64,000 nucleotides of DNA. Source: Kribbella pittospori (lineage in GTDB: Bacteria > Actinomycetota > Actinomycetes > Propionibacteriales > Kribbellaceae). The DNA is taken from positions 186,001 through 250,000 of the forward strand of contig NZ_SJKB01000007.1 of assembly GCF_004331465.1 (NCBI RefSeq), in the 5' to 3' direction. Below the pieces are notes generated by a model that searched no databases, was not told where the DNA came from, and saw only the letters and a list, made by a program, of their open reading frames with translations. The position numbers were made by a program, and so were the translations under genes. Positions 17,047 to 25,315 of this stretch are shown here, one piece after another. The first letter of the stretch is position 1. The number at the start of each line of letters is the position of its first letter.

Positions 17047-17052
17047 ACACTA
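17047..17052 (-). promoter_or_regulatory. Candidate -10 box of the lanthipeptide operon
   Basis: On the minus strand TAGTGT (17052-17047) fits the actinobacterial TAnnnT form about 100 bp before the lanKC start. No good -35 lies 16-18 nt away, which would suit an activator-dependent promoter. A TTGACA occurs further upstream (17127-17122) but without a matching -10. Confidence 0.25.
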
Positions 17053-17167
17053 CAAGTGAGTAACTAAACACTCTTCGTTACCGTATTGCGCGTTCTGAGC
17101 GTGAAATCTGCCGTTACACCATGTCAATTCATCCCGGTGACGTCACAGCTCGTAACTCAGGCGACCC

Positions 17168-17497
17168 TCACTCGTGCAGGATGTCCTGGACCAGATCGAG
17201 GATGTCGATGAGGTCCTGGCCCGCACCGGCTCGTGCGAGTCAAACACTTCCGGCCACCAGGACTCGCACACTGCCAGCATCGCGTCGCGCTCGTCATCGG
17301 CCCACGACGTCCAGCACCCGACATCAATGAGCCGCTGCGCGATCCGGCGAGCGCTACCGCGTCGGCTGCGTCACCGGAGTCTGGCTGACCACTGCTGAAC
17401 TGGTCGGAGGCGGCACCTCGGGTGCTGAGTCCGTCGACGCCGAGCATCCAGCTGCGGCGATCACCAAGATGTCTGAGGCAACAACAGTCTTGATCAT
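17168..17497 (-). pseudogene. Frame-broken small lipoprotein gene
   Basis: The segment starts with an ATG at 17497 and MIKTVVASDILVIAAAGCSAS, a lipoprotein signal with lipobox AAGC. That frame ends at about 17354 after ...SQTPVTQPTR. The next frame continues with plausible coding sequence (IAQRLIDVG, then DDERDAMLAVCESWWPEVF), and a third frame ends AGAGQDLIDILDLVQDILHE before a TGA at 17170-17168. Third codon positions are G/C-rich in each piece. The reading is a lipoprotein of about 110 residues broken by two frame changes. Sequencing error is the alternative explanation. It sits just upstream of lanKC on the same strand. Confidence 0.5.
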
Positions 17498-17584
17498 GTC
17501 TTCGGCCTCGCCGCGGGTCGAATTCTCACGATAGCCGGGGACCCCGCCGTTGCTCGGGGACCTTGCATCTTGTTGCAATGAGTC

Positions 17585-18703
17585 ATGCCGGATTCCACAG
17601 CCGACGTCGAGGCCGGCCGCCAGGCCTGGTTCGCCGTACGCCGCCACCTCGTCGAGCACCGCCATCGCCTCGGCCTCGACGCAGCCGAGGCATTCCCCGC
17701 AGCCCGCCACGTCGCCGGCACTCCGCTGCTGGCTCCCGAAACGTGGTTGCCGACGACACCCATCCCGTTGACGTCCATCGCACTCGAGTTCGATCCCGAC
17801 GCAACCTTCACCGGCGTCACCGGCCGCGAACCCGCAGCCCGGGGGGAGCTACCCCTCCGCTCCGATGGCACCCACTACGGCTCGTACGCCGAAACCATCG
17901 CCGACCTGGCCCCACCTGCCGTCTTCGAGGACCGCCCCACCTACCGCCTCATCGCCGCGGACCTGACCGGCCCAAACCCGTTCCTGCGCCTCGGCCGAGG
18001 CAGCTACTTCGGCAGCATCAACACCGGTGAAGCCTCCGCCCACGAGTTCACCGCCCAACGCCTCAACCCGAACGCACCCACCCCGGTGCGCACATCAATC
18101 GGCGCCCCCTGGAACCCGGCGAACCGCCCCACCAACATCGCGATCAGCACCCTCACCATCCGCCGCGACGTCGACTCCGGAGAATCCACCTTCTACCTGC
18201 ACTGGCGAGACCCCGCCAAAGTCGGCCACGCCGGCGGCCTCTACCAAGTAGTCCCCTCCGGCATCTTCCAACCCAGCGCCGCCGCCGTCTGGAACGAGCA
18301 CAACGACTTCTCCCTCTGGCACAACCTCACCAGAGAACTAGCCGAAGAACTGGCCGCCCACCCCGAGGACTACGGAAGCGCCACCGCCCCCATCCCCTAC
18401 GCACACTGGCCTTTCGCCACCCAGCTGACCGACGCCCTCCAAGCCGGCACAGCCCGAGCCCACTGCGTAGGCCTAGGCGTGGACCCCCTGACCTTCGCCA
18501 CCGACCTACTAACAGTCCTGTCCCTCGACTCCACCATCTTCGACACCCTCTTCCCGAACCTCCCCACCACCAACCCCGAAGGCCGCCTCCTGACCCCCCA
18601 ACCCTTCACCGCCGAAACAATCAACACCTTCACCCAAACCCACCCCACCCAACCCGCAGGCGCAGCCCTCCTCCAACTGGCCCTCCACCACCAACTCCAG
18701 TAA
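17585..18703 (+). CDS. Conserved hypothetical protein, NUDIX-like
   Basis: 372 residues, cytoplasmic. I recognise a pattern often seen in actinobacterial proteins: YGSYAETIADLAPPAVFEDR, a central FYLHWRDPAKVGHAGGLYQV, and a late RELAEEL segment resembling the REUxEE part of a Nudix box. Some relatives carry an N-terminal helix-turn-helix; this one does not. A nucleotide-hydrolase-like fold is possible but the function is unknown. No clear ribosome-binding site precedes the ATG. The last third of the coding strand is strikingly C-rich and G-poor. It ends 6 bp before the stop of convergent modC. Confidence 0.6.
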   Translation: MPDSTADVEAGRQAWFAVRRHLVEHRHRLGLDAAEAFPAARHVAGTPLLAPETWLPTTPIPLTSIALEFDPDATFTGVTGREPAARGELPLRSDGTHYGSYAETIADLAPPAVFEDRPTYRLIAADLTGPNPFLRLGRGSYFGSINTGEASAHEFTAQRLNPNAPTPVRTSIGAPWNPANRPTNIAISTLTIRRDVDSGESTFYLHWRDPAKVGHAGGLYQVVPSGIFQPSAAAVWNEHNDFSLWHNLTRELAEELAAHPEDYGSATAPIPYAHWPFATQLTDALQAGTARAHCVGLGVDPLTFATDLLTVLSLDSTIFDTLFPNLPTTNPEGRLLTPQPFTAETINTFTQTHPTQPAGAALLQLALHHQLQ

Positions 18704-18709
18704 CTGCAT

Positions 18710-19771
18710 TTACACCGGGTAGGTGTGGATTTCGGTGGCTTTCAGGGAGGCGTGGAGGGGTTGGCCGGGGGATAGGTGGAGGTCGGCTACTGCGGCGGGA
18801 GTGATGTCGGCCAGGAGGGTGGTTGGGCCGGCGGGGGTGGCGGTCAGGCGGACTCGGACTGTGTGGGCGTGTTGTTCTATGCCGGTGACTGTGGCGGGCC
18901 AGGTGTTGCGGGGGCTGCCGGACGGGGGCTCGGGGTAGAGGCTGACGGCGGTGGGCGGGAAGGCTACGTGGACCGGACCGCTCGTGGGCTCGGCGAGGGT
19001 GATGGTGCCGCCTTCGGACAGGGTGACGGTGGTGCAGGAGGCTGTGCCTCGGTAGAGGTTGAGGCCTACCAGTTGGGCTACGTAGTCGGTCCGCGGGCGG
19101 CGGGCTATCTCGGTGGGGCGGCCCTCCTGGACCACTCGGCCGTGTTCGACGATCACCAGGCGGTCTGCGAGGACCATGGCGTCGAGTGGGTCGTGGGTGA
19201 CGAGCAGAGTGTGGCCGGGGAACCGGTCCAGGTGCTGACCTAGCTCAGCACGCACATGGAGCGTCGTACTGGCGTCCAAGGCAGCCAGCGGCTCGTCAAG
19301 CAGCAGCAGCGAAGGGCTGGTGGCCAATGCGCGGACCAGAGCGACCCGTTGCGCCTGCCCACCGGACAGCGAGCGTGGTCGGCTTCGGGCGTACGACGAC
19401 AGGCCCACGGTGTCGAGCCATCGGGTGGCCTCGGCGCGGGCTGCGTGTTTGTCGACACCGCGGGCTCTGAGACCGAAGGCAACGTTCTCCATGCAACTGA
19501 GGTGGTCGAACAGCAAGTAGTCCTGGAAGACCACGCCGATCGGCCGACGATCCGGCGTACGGAAGGTGCGCGGAGGTTCGTCCCACACCTCCTCGTCCAG
19601 CGCGATCCGGCCGTCGTCCAGTGGCAGCAGTCCGGAGATCGCACGGAGCGCCGTGGTCTTGCCGGCGCCGTTGGGACCGAGGAGCGCAACAACCTCACCT
19701 GGTTCGACGGCCAGGTTGAGTGAGAGGTCGAACTCGCCGCGGGTCACGCGAATCTCTGCATGCAGTGTCAT
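18710..19771 (-). CDS. modC: Molybdate ABC transporter ATP-binding protein
   Basis: A 353-residue ATPase of the molybdate importer. Walker A GPNGAGKT lies near residue 33, followed by Q-loop VVFQDYLLF, signature LSGGQAQR, Walker B LLLLDEPLAALD and switch VTHD. The C-terminal region (about 290-353: WPATVTGIEQHAHTVRVRLT) is the TOBE/MOP domain characteristic of ModC. The start overlaps the modB stop by 4 bp (ATGA). It is last in the operon and powers uptake of molybdate for enzymes such as the molybdopterin oxidoreductase at 1203. Confidence 0.92.
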   Translation of the reverse strand: MTLHAEIRVTRGEFDLSLNLAVEPGEVVALLGPNGAGKTTALRAISGLLPLDDGRIALDEEVWDEPPRTFRTPDRRPIGVVFQDYLLFDHLSCMENVAFGLRARGVDKHAARAEATRWLDTVGLSSYARSRPRSLSGGQAQRVALVRALATSPSLLLLDEPLAALDASTTLHVRAELGQHLDRFPGHTLLVTHDPLDAMVLADRLVIVEHGRVVQEGRPTEIARRPRTDYVAQLVGLNLYRGTASCTTVTLSEGGTITLAEPTSGPVHVAFPPTAVSLYPEPPSGSPRNTWPATVTGIEQHAHTVRVRLTATPAGPTTLLADITPAAVADLHLSPGQPLHASLKATEIHTYPV

Positions 19772-20574
19772 CGCAGCCCACTGATCCAGCGCTCGCGCAG
19801 AGACGCCAGTACGACGACAGAAACGATCAGCAGCACCAGACTCAGTACGACAGCCACGTCCGGATCGGTCTCCAAGGCGAGATAGACGGCCAGCGGCATC
19901 GTCGTCGTACGTCCGGGAAAGTTGCCGGCAAAGGTGATGGTGGCGCCGAACTCACCCAGCGCACGAGCCCAGCACAGTACGGCGCCCGCCACGACACCTG
20001 GTGCGATAGAAGGCAGCGTGACCCGGCGGAACGTCAGCCACCGACCCGCGCCGAGCGTCGCAGCGGCCTCCTCGTAGCGGGGGTCCGCAGCACGCAGTGC
20101 ACCCTCTACGGAGATGACCAGGAACGGCATAGCCACAAAGGCTTCCGCCACGATCACTCCGGCCGTGGTGAACGGCAGACTGATGCCGAACCAGGCGTCC
20201 AGGTGCTGACCGACCAGTCCACGCCGTCCGAGCACCAGGAGCAGCGCAACACCTCCGACCACCGGCGGCAGGACCAGTGGAACAGTCACCAACGCTCTGA
20301 TGACACCGCGACCGGGTATCGGTGCTCTGGCCAGCAACCACGCCAGTGGGATCCCCAGAACCATGCACACCGCAGTGGCCGCTGTTGCGCAGAGCAAAGA
20401 CAACCTCAGTGCGTCCCAGACGTCCGTACTGAACAGGCGGCTCGGCAGCGTCGACCACGGCGCCTTGGCCACGAGACCGACCAGCGGGATGAGCAAGAAC
20501 GCCAGGCCGAGTAACGCAGGCAGCAGAAGCACGAGGGGCAGCCGCCCGATCGTGCTTCTGCTACGACGACTCAC
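19768..20574 (-). CDS. modB: Molybdate ABC transporter permease
   Basis: A 268-residue inner-membrane permease with about six helices. The cytoplasmic EAA-type loop is seen as YEEAAATLGAGRWLTFRRVTLPSI (about residues 167-190), followed by ARALGEFGATITFAGN, typical of ModB/CysT permeases. It overlaps modA by 4 bp and modC by 4 bp, so the three are translated as a coupled unit. Confidence 0.92.
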   Translation of the reverse strand: MSRRSRSTIGRLPLVLLLPALLGLAFLLIPLVGLVAKAPWSTLPSRLFSTDVWDALRLSLLCATAATAVCMVLGIPLAWLLARAPIPGRGVIRALVTVPLVLPPVVGGVALLLVLGRRGLVGQHLDAWFGISLPFTTAGVIVAEAFVAMPFLVISVEGALRAADPRYEEAAATLGAGRWLTFRRVTLPSIAPGVVAGAVLCWARALGEFGATITFAGNFPGRTTTMPLAVYLALETDPDVAVVLSLVLLIVSVVVLASLRERWISGLR

Positions 20575-21356
20575 GGTGTCGCGAAGCCCGCTGCGGTGAG
20601 GACGGCCTTGCCCTTGTCGGACAGGACGTAATCGACGAACGCCTTGGCGCCGTCAGCGTTCGGGGCCTTGGTCAGCGTGGCGATCGGGTACTTGTTGACC
20701 GCCTCGCTGGCTTCGGGGAACTCGATGCCCTCCACCTTGTCCTTTGCTGCCTGTACGTCGGTCCTGTAGACCAGCGAGGCGTCCACCTCGCCGAGGCTGA
20801 CCTTGGTCAGCGCGGCCTTGACGTCCTGCTCCAGGCTGTCTGGCTGCGGGGTGATCCCGGCCGCCTTGAACACCGTTTCCGACGCTGCGCCGCACGGCAC
20901 CTGCGGCGCGCACAGCGCGATCTTCTTGCTCTTGTCCCCGAAGTCCTTCAGACCGGTGATCTTCCCGGGGTTGCCCGGCGGTACGGCGATCTCCAGCGTG
21001 TTCGTCACGAACGTCGTCGGGCTGTTCTTGTCGGTCACCTGATCCATGTTCTTCGGCGCAGCCGAGGCGAAGACGTCAGCGGGCGCACCCTGGTTGATCT
21101 GCTGCGCCAGCGCTGAACTGCCGGCGAAGTTGAAGGTGACCTTCACACCCGAGTGAGCAGCCTCGAAGTCCTTGCCGATCTGGGTGAACGACTCGGTGAG
21201 CGACGCGGCCGCGAACACAGTGATGGTCCCGGACAGGGACGCCGCCGCACTGGGGCTGTCCGAGGACGACGACGCCGCAGGGGTGTCGTCGCCGCAGCCG
21301 GCCAGGGTGAGCGCGACGGTGGCGGCCAGCGCGGCGAGCACTGTGCGACGGAACAT
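20571..21356 (-). CDS. modA: Molybdate-binding lipoprotein
   Basis: A 261-residue extracellular solute-binding lipoprotein. It has a signal peptide with lipobox LAGC (about residue 21) and a Ser/Asp-rich linker. The mature part has ITVFAAASLTESFTQIG near residue 45, then VKVTFNFAGSSALAQQINQGAPADVFASA, the standard ModA oxyanion-binding segments. It captures molybdate and delivers it to ModB. Its ATG shares one base with the stop of the upstream regulator gene (TGATG). Confidence 0.93.
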   Translation of the reverse strand: MFRRTVLAALAATVALTLAGCGDDTPAASSSSDSPSAAASLSGTITVFAAASLTESFTQIGKDFEAAHSGVKVTFNFAGSSALAQQINQGAPADVFASAAPKNMDQVTDKNSPTTFVTNTLEIAVPPGNPGKITGLKDFGDKSKKIALCAPQVPCGAASETVFKAAGITPQPDSLEQDVKAALTKVSLGEVDASLVYRTDVQAAKDKVEGIEFPEASEAVNKYPIATLTKAPNADGAKAFVDYVLSDKGKAVLTAAGFATP

Positions 21357-21763
21357 CAGGCCTCCGGGATTTCTACGACCACATGGGTCGACTTGATCGA
21401 GGCGACGGCGACCACTCCTGGCTCGAGTCCGAGCTCGTCGGCCGCCTCGCGACTCATCAGGGACACGACGCGGAACGGCCCGGCCTGCATCTCGACCTGA
21501 GCCATCACGCCGTCTTTGAGCACGCGGGTCACGATCCCCCGCATGCGGTTGCGTGCCGAGGCCGCGGCGGTGGCCCCCGGCTCGGGCGACTCCGCCAAGC
21601 TCTGGGCAAAGGCGGCGAGCGCGCCACCGTCGACGGCCATCCGGCCGCCTTCCTGGACTGACTGCAGCCTGCCCTGATCGATCCAGCGCCGTACCGTGTC
21701 GTCGCTGACTCCGAGGAGCGCGGCCGCCTCACTGATCCGCAAGTTCGGCACAGTCGACAGCAT
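21356..21763 (-). CDS. ModE-like regulator: helix-turn-helix plus MOP domain
   Basis: About 135 residues. The N-terminal MerR/excisionase-type HTH is LRISEAAALLGVSDDTVRRWI. The C-terminal half (RNRMRGIVTRVLKDGVMAQVEM... VVAVASIKSTHVVVE) is a molybdate-binding MOP/TOBE domain. It probably senses molybdate and regulates the modABC genes that follow it. Two ATGs are possible, 21763 and 21781; neither has a ribosome-binding site. I chose 21763 because its N-terminus looks normal for the family. It is divergent from the acyl-CoA oxidase-like gene. Confidence 0.8.
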   Translation of the reverse strand: MLSTVPNLRISEAAALLGVSDDTVRRWIDQGRLQSVQEGGRMAVDGGALAAFAQSLAESPEPGATAAASARNRMRGIVTRVLKDGVMAQVEMQAGPFRVVSLMSREAADELGLEPGVVAVASIKSTHVVVEIPEA

Positions 21764-21851
21764 ACTGCCGCAGATGCGCATTGTGACGAGAGTTGTCCAC
21801 AGTCACACGATGGTGACGCAAAGTGCGCGCGAATCCGCATAGGTTAAGAGC
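21764..21851. promoter_or_regulatory. Divergent promoter region, molybdate operon / acyl-CoA gene
   Basis: The 88-bp divergent gap contains the near-repeats TTGTGACGAGA and TGGTGACGCAA. For the plus-strand gene a TAGGTT box (21840-21845) lies 6 nt before the ATG at 21852, with no Shine-Dalgarno, suggesting a leaderless mRNA. The boundaries of any operator are uncertain. Confidence 0.4.
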
Positions 21852-23774
21852 ATGAGGACAACGGGGTTGCGGGACTATCTGGACGGGCCGCACAAGGCGG
21901 CGCGGGACGTCGTGCGCGCCGGGCTGAGCGCGAACGCGGAGCTGCTCGACCTGTCGTTGCGCCTGCCGCGGGACGAGTACCGCGACAAGGTGCTCGACGT
22001 GATGCTGGATGTCACGGCCGAGGGCCATCCGGCCCGCGGCTTCCCGAAGGAGTTCGGCGGCGAGGGCGATCTCGGCGGGTTCATCGCCGGGTTCGAGACG
22101 CTCGCCTTCGGGGACCTCTCGCTGATGGTGAAGGCAGGGGTGCAGTTCGGCCTGTTCGCCGGGGCGATCCTGCACCTGGGCACCGAGCGCCACCACGACC
22201 GCTACCTCGCGGACGCGCTCAGCGGCCGGCTGCTCGGCTGCTTCGCGATGACCGAGACGGGTCACGGCTCGAACGTGCAGGCCCTTGGTACGACGGCGAC
22301 GTACGACGCCTCGACCGGGGAGTTCGTCGTGCACACGCCGACCGCGGCCGCGCGGAAGGACTACATCGGGAACGCGGCCAGGCACGGGCGGATGGCCGCG
22401 GTGTTCGCGCAGCTCGTCGTCGGCGGTGAGAGCCAAGGAGTGCACTGCTTGCTCGTCCCGATCCGGGATGAGAGCGGTACGGCGATGCCCGGCGTGACGC
22501 TGTCCGACTGCGGCCCGAAGCTGGGGCTGAACGGGGTCGACAACGGCCGGATCGTGTTCGACCACGTCCGGGTGCCTCGGGAGGCGCTGCTGGACCGCTA
22601 TGCCCAGGTCGATGCTGACGGCAACTACCAGAGCGAGATCGAGAACCCGGACCGCCGGTTCTTCACCATGCTCGGCACGCTGGTGCAGGGACGCGTCTCG
22701 GTCGGTGGCGCGGCGATCAACGCCAGCAAGGTCGCACTGACCATCGCGATCCGGTACGGCGCTCAGCGGCGGCAGTTCGGTGCTCCGGGGAGTGCTGAGG
22801 AGGCGTTGCTGCTGGACTACCGGATGCATCAGCGCCGACTGCTGCCGTTGCTCGCGCGGACCTATGCACTGCATTTCGCGCAGGCCGAGTTGGTCGACGA
22901 GTTCGTGCGGGTGTTCGGTGACGGGAGCAGCGAGCACGACCGGAGAGCTCTGGAGGCGCAGGCAGCTGGGACGAAGGCGCTCGGGACGTGGCACACGACC
23001 GAGACCATCCAGATGTGCCGCGAGGCGTGTGGCGGTGCTGGGTACCTGGCCGAGAACCGGCTGGCCACGTTGAAGGCGGACACTGATGTGTTCACCACCT
23101 TCGAGGGGGACAACACTGTCCTGCTCCAGCTGGTGGCGAAGGGTCTGCTGACGGACTACCGGGAGTCGTTCGGGAAGCTGGACCCGCTCGGGACGGCCCG
23201 GTTCATCGCGGCTCAGGCGGTGGAGATCGCGGTCGAGAAGGCGGCCCTGCGACCACTCATCGAGCGGCTGCGGGACGTCGTACCGAATCGGAGTGATGCG
23301 AACGATCCGGATGCGGGGTTGCGGGACGACGCGTACCACTCGGGGCTGTTGCGGTTCCGGGAGGAGCACATGCTGTCCGGGGTCGCGCGGCGGCTGAAGG
23401 CGGGGATCGATGCCGGGGACGAGCCGTTCGAGGTGTTCAACCGGTGCCAGGACCACGTCATCGCGGCTGGGCGGGCGCACGTGGACCGCGTCGTGCTGGA
23501 GGCGTTCCATGCGGCGGTCGAGGATGCGCCGGACGAACTCCGCGACGTGCTGAAGGACGTCTACGACCTGCATGCGCTCGCGACGATCGAGTCGGAGCGT
23601 GCCTGGTACCTCGAGCACGGACGGTTGTCGCCGGGCCGGTCGAAGGCGATCACGGCGCTGGTGAACGAGCTCTGCGCCGCGGTTCGGCCGGTCGCGGTCG
23701 AGCTCGTCGACGCGTTCGGCGTACCGGGCTCGGCGGTGGAGGTGCCGATGGTTGTACCGTCGCAGCATGAGTGA
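21852..23774 (+). CDS. Acyl-CoA dehydrogenase/oxidase family flavoprotein
   Basis: A 640-residue FAD enzyme of the acyl-CoA oxidase-like branch, longer than ordinary acyl-CoA dehydrogenases (about 390). FAD and substrate segments are visible: CFAMTETGHGSNVQALGTTA (about 128-147), KDYIGNAARHG, and RFFTMLGTLVQGRVSVGGAAI. CREACGGAGYLAENR is followed by TTFEGDN, the expected position of the catalytic Glu in oxidases. The C-terminal helical domain extends to residue 640. It would oxidise acyl-CoA to enoyl-CoA in fatty-acid breakdown. The next gene overlaps its end by 8 bp. Confidence 0.88.
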   Translation: MRTTGLRDYLDGPHKAARDVVRAGLSANAELLDLSLRLPRDEYRDKVLDVMLDVTAEGHPARGFPKEFGGEGDLGGFIAGFETLAFGDLSLMVKAGVQFGLFAGAILHLGTERHHDRYLADALSGRLLGCFAMTETGHGSNVQALGTTATYDASTGEFVVHTPTAAARKDYIGNAARHGRMAAVFAQLVVGGESQGVHCLLVPIRDESGTAMPGVTLSDCGPKLGLNGVDNGRIVFDHVRVPREALLDRYAQVDADGNYQSEIENPDRRFFTMLGTLVQGRVSVGGAAINASKVALTIAIRYGAQRRQFGAPGSAEEALLLDYRMHQRRLLPLLARTYALHFAQAELVDEFVRVFGDGSSEHDRRALEAQAAGTKALGTWHTTETIQMCREACGGAGYLAENRLATLKADTDVFTTFEGDNTVLLQLVAKGLLTDYRESFGKLDPLGTARFIAAQAVEIAVEKAALRPLIERLRDVVPNRSDANDPDAGLRDDAYHSGLLRFREEHMLSGVARRLKAGIDAGDEPFEVFNRCQDHVIAAGRAHVDRVVLEAFHAAVEDAPDELRDVLKDVYDLHALATIESERAWYLEHGRLSPGRSKAITALVNELCAAVRPVAVELVDAFGVPGSAVEVPMVVPSQHE

Positions 23775-24393
23775 GCCGATCGAACCCGCGTCGGCCGCCG
23801 AGGCCGCCCGCGAACTCGCCCGGGTGCTGCTGGAGCAGGCCGACGCTCTGGATCTCCACGACCTGCGGGCCACCGGCGCGATCGAGAACGTCCGGGTCCA
23901 GGCCCGGGCGCTCGCGGACGCCGTGCACGAGCGGGGCTGGGGCGACATCTTCCTCGGGATCGACTCCTACGACCCCGACGAGCTGGACGACCTGCCGCTC
24001 GGGCCGGACGACTTCGACGACCCGGCGGACTACCGGGAGATGGTCGAGGGCGCGGGCCTGGACGACCTCGAGGGACTCGAGGAGCCGTTGCTGCCGGCGG
24101 ACGGGGTGCGGCTCAGCTACCAGGCGCGGTACGACTACGTGGTGACGGATCCGGACGCCTTCGTGGAGTACGTCCGGAGCCGCGCGGACGAGGCGCAGAA
24201 CGACGAGGTCATCGACGACATCGAGGACGCGCAGTCGGCCTTCGAGCTGCTGTGCTACCTCGACGGGATGGGGTCGAAGGACTACGACTCCTTCGGCCTG
24301 ATGCCGGCCGGCGGCGAGGAGTCCCACAAGATCGTCGACTTCTCCCTCTGGGACCTAGACCCAACCCGCCGCGACGACACCTACCCGTACTGA
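23767..24393 (+). CDS. Acidic hypothetical protein coupled to the acyl-CoA gene
   Basis: 208 residues, strongly acidic (DPDELDDLPLGPDDFDDPADY and EAQNDEVIDDIEDAQ), with no signal or membrane segment. I do not recognise the family. The ATG at 23767 lies inside the end of the acyl-CoA oxidase-like gene (8-bp overlap), so the two are probably translated together. The in-frame ATG at 23752 is less likely. Confidence 0.65.
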   Translation: MSEPIEPASAAEAARELARVLLEQADALDLHDLRATGAIENVRVQARALADAVHERGWGDIFLGIDSYDPDELDDLPLGPDDFDDPADYREMVEGAGLDDLEGLEEPLLPADGVRLSYQARYDYVVTDPDAFVEYVRSRADEAQNDEVIDDIEDAQSAFELLCYLDGMGSKDYDSFGLMPAGGEESHKIVDFSLWDLDPTRRDDTYPY

Positions 24394-24521
24394 CCCCTCC
24401 GGACGCCTCTCCGGCTGACCAGCTGACTTCGATGCACGGGGTCGGCCGGACAGTCACGTCTGGTCCAGTGCGGCCGCCGCCCCGGCCTCTCGCGCTAGGT
24501 GGGTGGTGGGTTGTGTGCCGG

Positions 24522-24562
24522 CTGGCGGGTTGTTGCGCGTCATCGGTGAAACAACCCGCCAG
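24522..24562. terminator. 13-bp perfect hairpin
   Basis: CTGGCGGGTTGTT (24522-24534) and AACAACCCGCCAG (24550-24562) are perfectly complementary around a 15-nt loop. It lies 128 bp after the stop of the acidic protein gene. Terminator function is plausible; there is no T-tract. Confidence 0.45.
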
Positions 24563-24844
24563 TGGCCGGCTCGCGTCGGATCAGTGGTGCGTCCCTGGGC
24601 CGCAGTTTCGGGGTGTGCGAATGGCCAGCGGTGCAGTCCGGGCGGTGCGGCGGGGTGTTGCGGGTGGCCGTGCGATGCAGGGTGGTCGGCTGTGGGTTTG
24701 CCTGGTCCAGTCCGGTGTGAGGGTTTGGCGGGGCGTGGGAAAGGTCACATCACTCGGGTGATCCGGTCTGGACGTCTGACGTCCGGGGTCTTCGGAGGCG
24801 TGCGATTCCGGGGGATCGGGCGAGGTCCGGGTGGACCGGTTGTT

Positions 24845-24859
24845 GTTGCGGAAGGCAAC
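24845..24859. repeat. Bipartite palindrome GTTGC-N5-GCAAC
   Basis: One of five exact copies of this palindrome in the window; the others are at 1389, 9245, 29323 and 48620. This is the only intergenic copy; the other four lie in minus-strand coding regions. Confidence 0.6.
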
Positions 24860-24893
24860 AGAGCACGGAAAGTGAGGGTTTGTTTACTCACGG

Positions 24894-24927
24894 TTGCCTT
24901 GTTCAAAGGCAATGCAAATGTTTGAAC
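24894..24927. other. Two mutually exclusive hairpins
   Basis: TTGCCTT (24894-24900) can pair with AAGGCAA (24906-24912), while GTTCAAA (24901-24907) can pair with TTTGAAC (24921-24927). The two 7-bp stems share bases and cannot form together. This geometry is seen in RNA switches, but the stems are short. Confidence 0.35.
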
Positions 24928-25192
24928 CCGGGGATGGTCTGCGGTTGTGGTGACGTGACAACGTTCAGTTGTCGGCGACGGACGGGTCGCTGACAAACAG
25001 GCTCCAGGTGGTACCGACGTACTCCCGTCCGCGACCGGACTGTACCTCCCCTGCCGGTCACGGAATGAGACGCCGGCCCGCCCTCCTTCGGGCCGACTGC
25101 CCTCTCGGGGCAACAGCAGGACGCCGGCCGTGCCGCAGGCGGTGCCGGTCGCCAGTGAGGTGGCGACCGACACCGGGCATGGCCGGCGTTTC

Positions 25193-25246
25193 CGTTCCCT
25201 GGTTGGTGTCTGGTGCTGCTGGGGACCAGACACCAACCAGGGAACG
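25193..25246. terminator. 22-bp perfect hairpin
   Basis: The arms 25193-25214 and 25225-25246 are perfectly complementary over 22 bp, with loop GCTGCTGGGG. It begins 70 bp downstream of the stop of the minus-strand response-regulator gene, so a terminator for that operon is the simplest role. The length and perfection of the stem are unusual. Confidence 0.6.
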
Positions 25247-25315
25247 CCACTGCAACTCAGGCCCGCCGAGCCCGAGAACGCCTAAGGCCCGGGGCTGACC
25301 GGCGTGGCGCTCGTA

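Larger units (their letters stand above)
24394..25315. other. 922-bp gene-free region with many inverted repeats
   Basis: Both flanking genes point into this region, so it should contain terminators only, yet it is far longer than needed. I see no convincing protein: the open frames here are rich in Arg/Pro and lack family motifs. It contains many inverted repeats: 24522-24562, 24770-24784, 24845-24859, 24872-24891, 24894-24912 overlapping 24901-24927, 24957-24973, 25147-25168 and 25193-25246. A relatively AT-rich patch lies at 24845-24930. It may encode a structured RNA. Confidence 0.5.

Noticed and set aside
17122..17127. TTGACA on the minus strand upstream of lanKC as a -35 box
   Set aside because: At 17-18 nt spacing the -10 position reads TCACGC or similar, far from TAnnnT, so I do not treat it as a promoter.
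24745..25236. A 163-residue minus-strand frame in the gene-free region
   Set aside because: No recognisable domain, Arg/Pro/Thr-rich composition, and it overlaps several hairpins. More likely non-coding.
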